From contig CAVQAI010000012.1 of assembly GCA_963710495.1 (NCBI GenBank), positions 62,001-126,000 of the forward strand: 64,000 nucleotides of DNA. The letters run 5' to 3'. The translations under genes were made by a program, and so were the position numbers. Positions 63,403 through 64,000 of the stretch are shown here, in pieces. The notes below the pieces were generated by a model, which saw only the letters and a program-made list of their open reading frames with translations, ran no database searches and was not told the DNA's origin. This DNA is from Bog-756 sp963710495 (GTDB taxonomy: Bacteria > Actinomycetota > Acidimicrobiia > Acidimicrobiales > RAAP-2). Each line of letters opens with the position of its first letter. Positions within the stretch are counted from its first letter, which is position 1.

Positions 63403-63466
63403 CTGACCTGATCGGCACCCCGCCGACCAACCTTCACCAAACGTGGAGCACGAAGGAGAACGACAG

Positions 63467-64000
63467 ATGCATGGACACAAGGGATTCGATTCATTCGCCG
63501 AGGAGCAGCCCGCCGGTCTCGCCTTCCCCCACGGGGACCGGTTCGACCGCTTCGGGGACCTGGCTCGGGGACGCGGCGGGGGCCGCGGTCGGGGTCGGGG
63601 CCGCTCCGGCGGGTTCGGCCGTCATTGGGGCCTCGGTCCGGGGTTCGGCGATGCCACCTTCGGCCGGGGGCCGAGAGCCGGCCGGGGCGACGTCCGGGCC
63701 GCCATCATCGCCCTGCTGGCCGAGGAGCCCATGCACGGCTACCAGATCATCACCGAGCTCACCGAACGCAGCGGCGGGGTGTGGCGGCCGAGCCCCGGCT
63801 CCGTCTACCCCACCCTCCAGGCCCTCGAGGACCAAGGTCTCGTCACGGCCGACAAGTCCGAAGGCCGCCGGGTGTTCAACCTGACAACCGAAGGTCAGGC
63901 CGAGGCCGAAGCCGCCGGTGACGGGCCGCCACCGTGGGAGGACGCGGCGCGCAGCGCCGACCGCTCGCTGGTCGACCTCAAGGGCCTCATGGTCCAGGTG
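63467..64000 (+). CDS. PadR-family regulator, C-terminus beyond window
   Basis: ATG 63467 follows AAGGAG with 8-base spacing. The first about 60 residues are Gly/Arg/Phe-rich (FGDLARGRGGGRGRGRGRSG), then the PadR winged helix: DVRAAIIALLAEEPMHGYQIITELTERSGGVWRPSPGSVYPTLQALEDQGLVTADKSEGRRVFNLTTEG. The Gly/Arg N-terminal extension is common in actinobacterial PadR proteins. The reading frame is open at the window edge. Confidence 0.9.
   Translation, partial: MHGHKGFDSFAEEQPAGLAFPHGDRFDRFGDLARGRGGGRGRGRGRSGGFGRHWGLGPGFGDATFGRGPRAGRGDVRAAIIALLAEEPMHGYQIITELTERSGGVWRPSPGSVYPTLQALEDQGLVTADKSEGRRVFNLTTEGQAEAEAAGDGPPPWEDAARSADRSLVDLKGLMVQV

Overview
The window is high-GC DNA with many GTG starts, 4-base ATGA/GTGA gene overlaps and TANNNT-type promoters. 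It reads as an actinobacterium. Two WS/DGAT wax-ester/triacylglycerol synthases, an F420-type LLM oxidoreductase, polyphosphate glucokinase, a SenX3/RegX3-like pair and an SCO6880-type conjugation operon fit an Acidimicrobiia-like lineage, but the exact taxon is inference. At least a dozen genes have conserved domain halves in different frames, usually at G/C runs. Most of these breaks look like single-base sequencing or assembly indels rather than real decay; I annotate such genes across the break and say so.

Layout. 1-9.5 kb: a secreted Kelch-repeat protein (truncated by the window edge), enoyl-CoA hydratase, a secreted alpha/beta hydrolase, an ECF sigma factor coupled to a DUF4349 membrane protein, DsbA-like, DUF2461, extradiol dioxygenase and small unknown proteins. 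9.6-17 kb: a storage-lipid cluster (SDR, WS/DGAT, long-chain acyl-CoA ligase, KAS III-like enzyme, second WS/DGAT). Three near-identical DosR/DevR-like motifs (GGACCTTCG core) lie upstream of three of its genes. 17-18.3 kb: VOC and carboxymuconolactone-decarboxylase-like pair. 18.5-27.1 kb: an accessory region with a soluble FtsH-like AAA+ zinc metalloprotease and partner, an HhH membrane protein, a patatin phospholipase, and a three-gene operon of unknown function (102 aa; 852 aa with two C-terminal membrane helices; GNAT).

27.2-34.4 kb: two apparent tandem islands at a tRNA-Arg(ACG) gene. The intact tRNA is at 34340-34413; a 61-bp direct repeat of its 3' part is at 29979-30039, and a degenerate third copy is near 27.25 kb. 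Cargo includes a pRiA4b ORF-3-like gene, an HTH/nucleotidyltransferase pair (the second with a nonsense codon), a P-loop kinase, a 644-aa unknown protein, a RHH/PIN toxin-antitoxin pair, HigBA and a XRE regulator. No integrase is visible.

34.6-44.6 kb: acyl-CoA metabolism (CaiB CoA-transferase, DUF35 Zn-ribbon, thiolase, quinone oxidoreductase), CHAD protein facing polyphosphate glucokinase, amidase, LLM oxidoreductase and cytochrome P450. 44.6-51.0 kb: a tightly overlapping type IV secretion-like operon (pilin-like, TrbL/VirB6-like, SCO6880-like, VirB4-like, VirD4-like) that runs into the P450 gene, with no relaxase in sight. 51.1-64 kb: housekeeping and regulation: SenX3/RegX3-like two-component pair, serS, ABC-2 exporter, TlpA-like thioredoxin, divergent ctaB/ctaA, clpS, DUF2017, tRNA-Glu/Asp/Phe cluster, ThpR-like 2H phosphodiesterase, methyltransferase, TetR plus NmrA-like reductase, and a PadR regulator cut by the window end.
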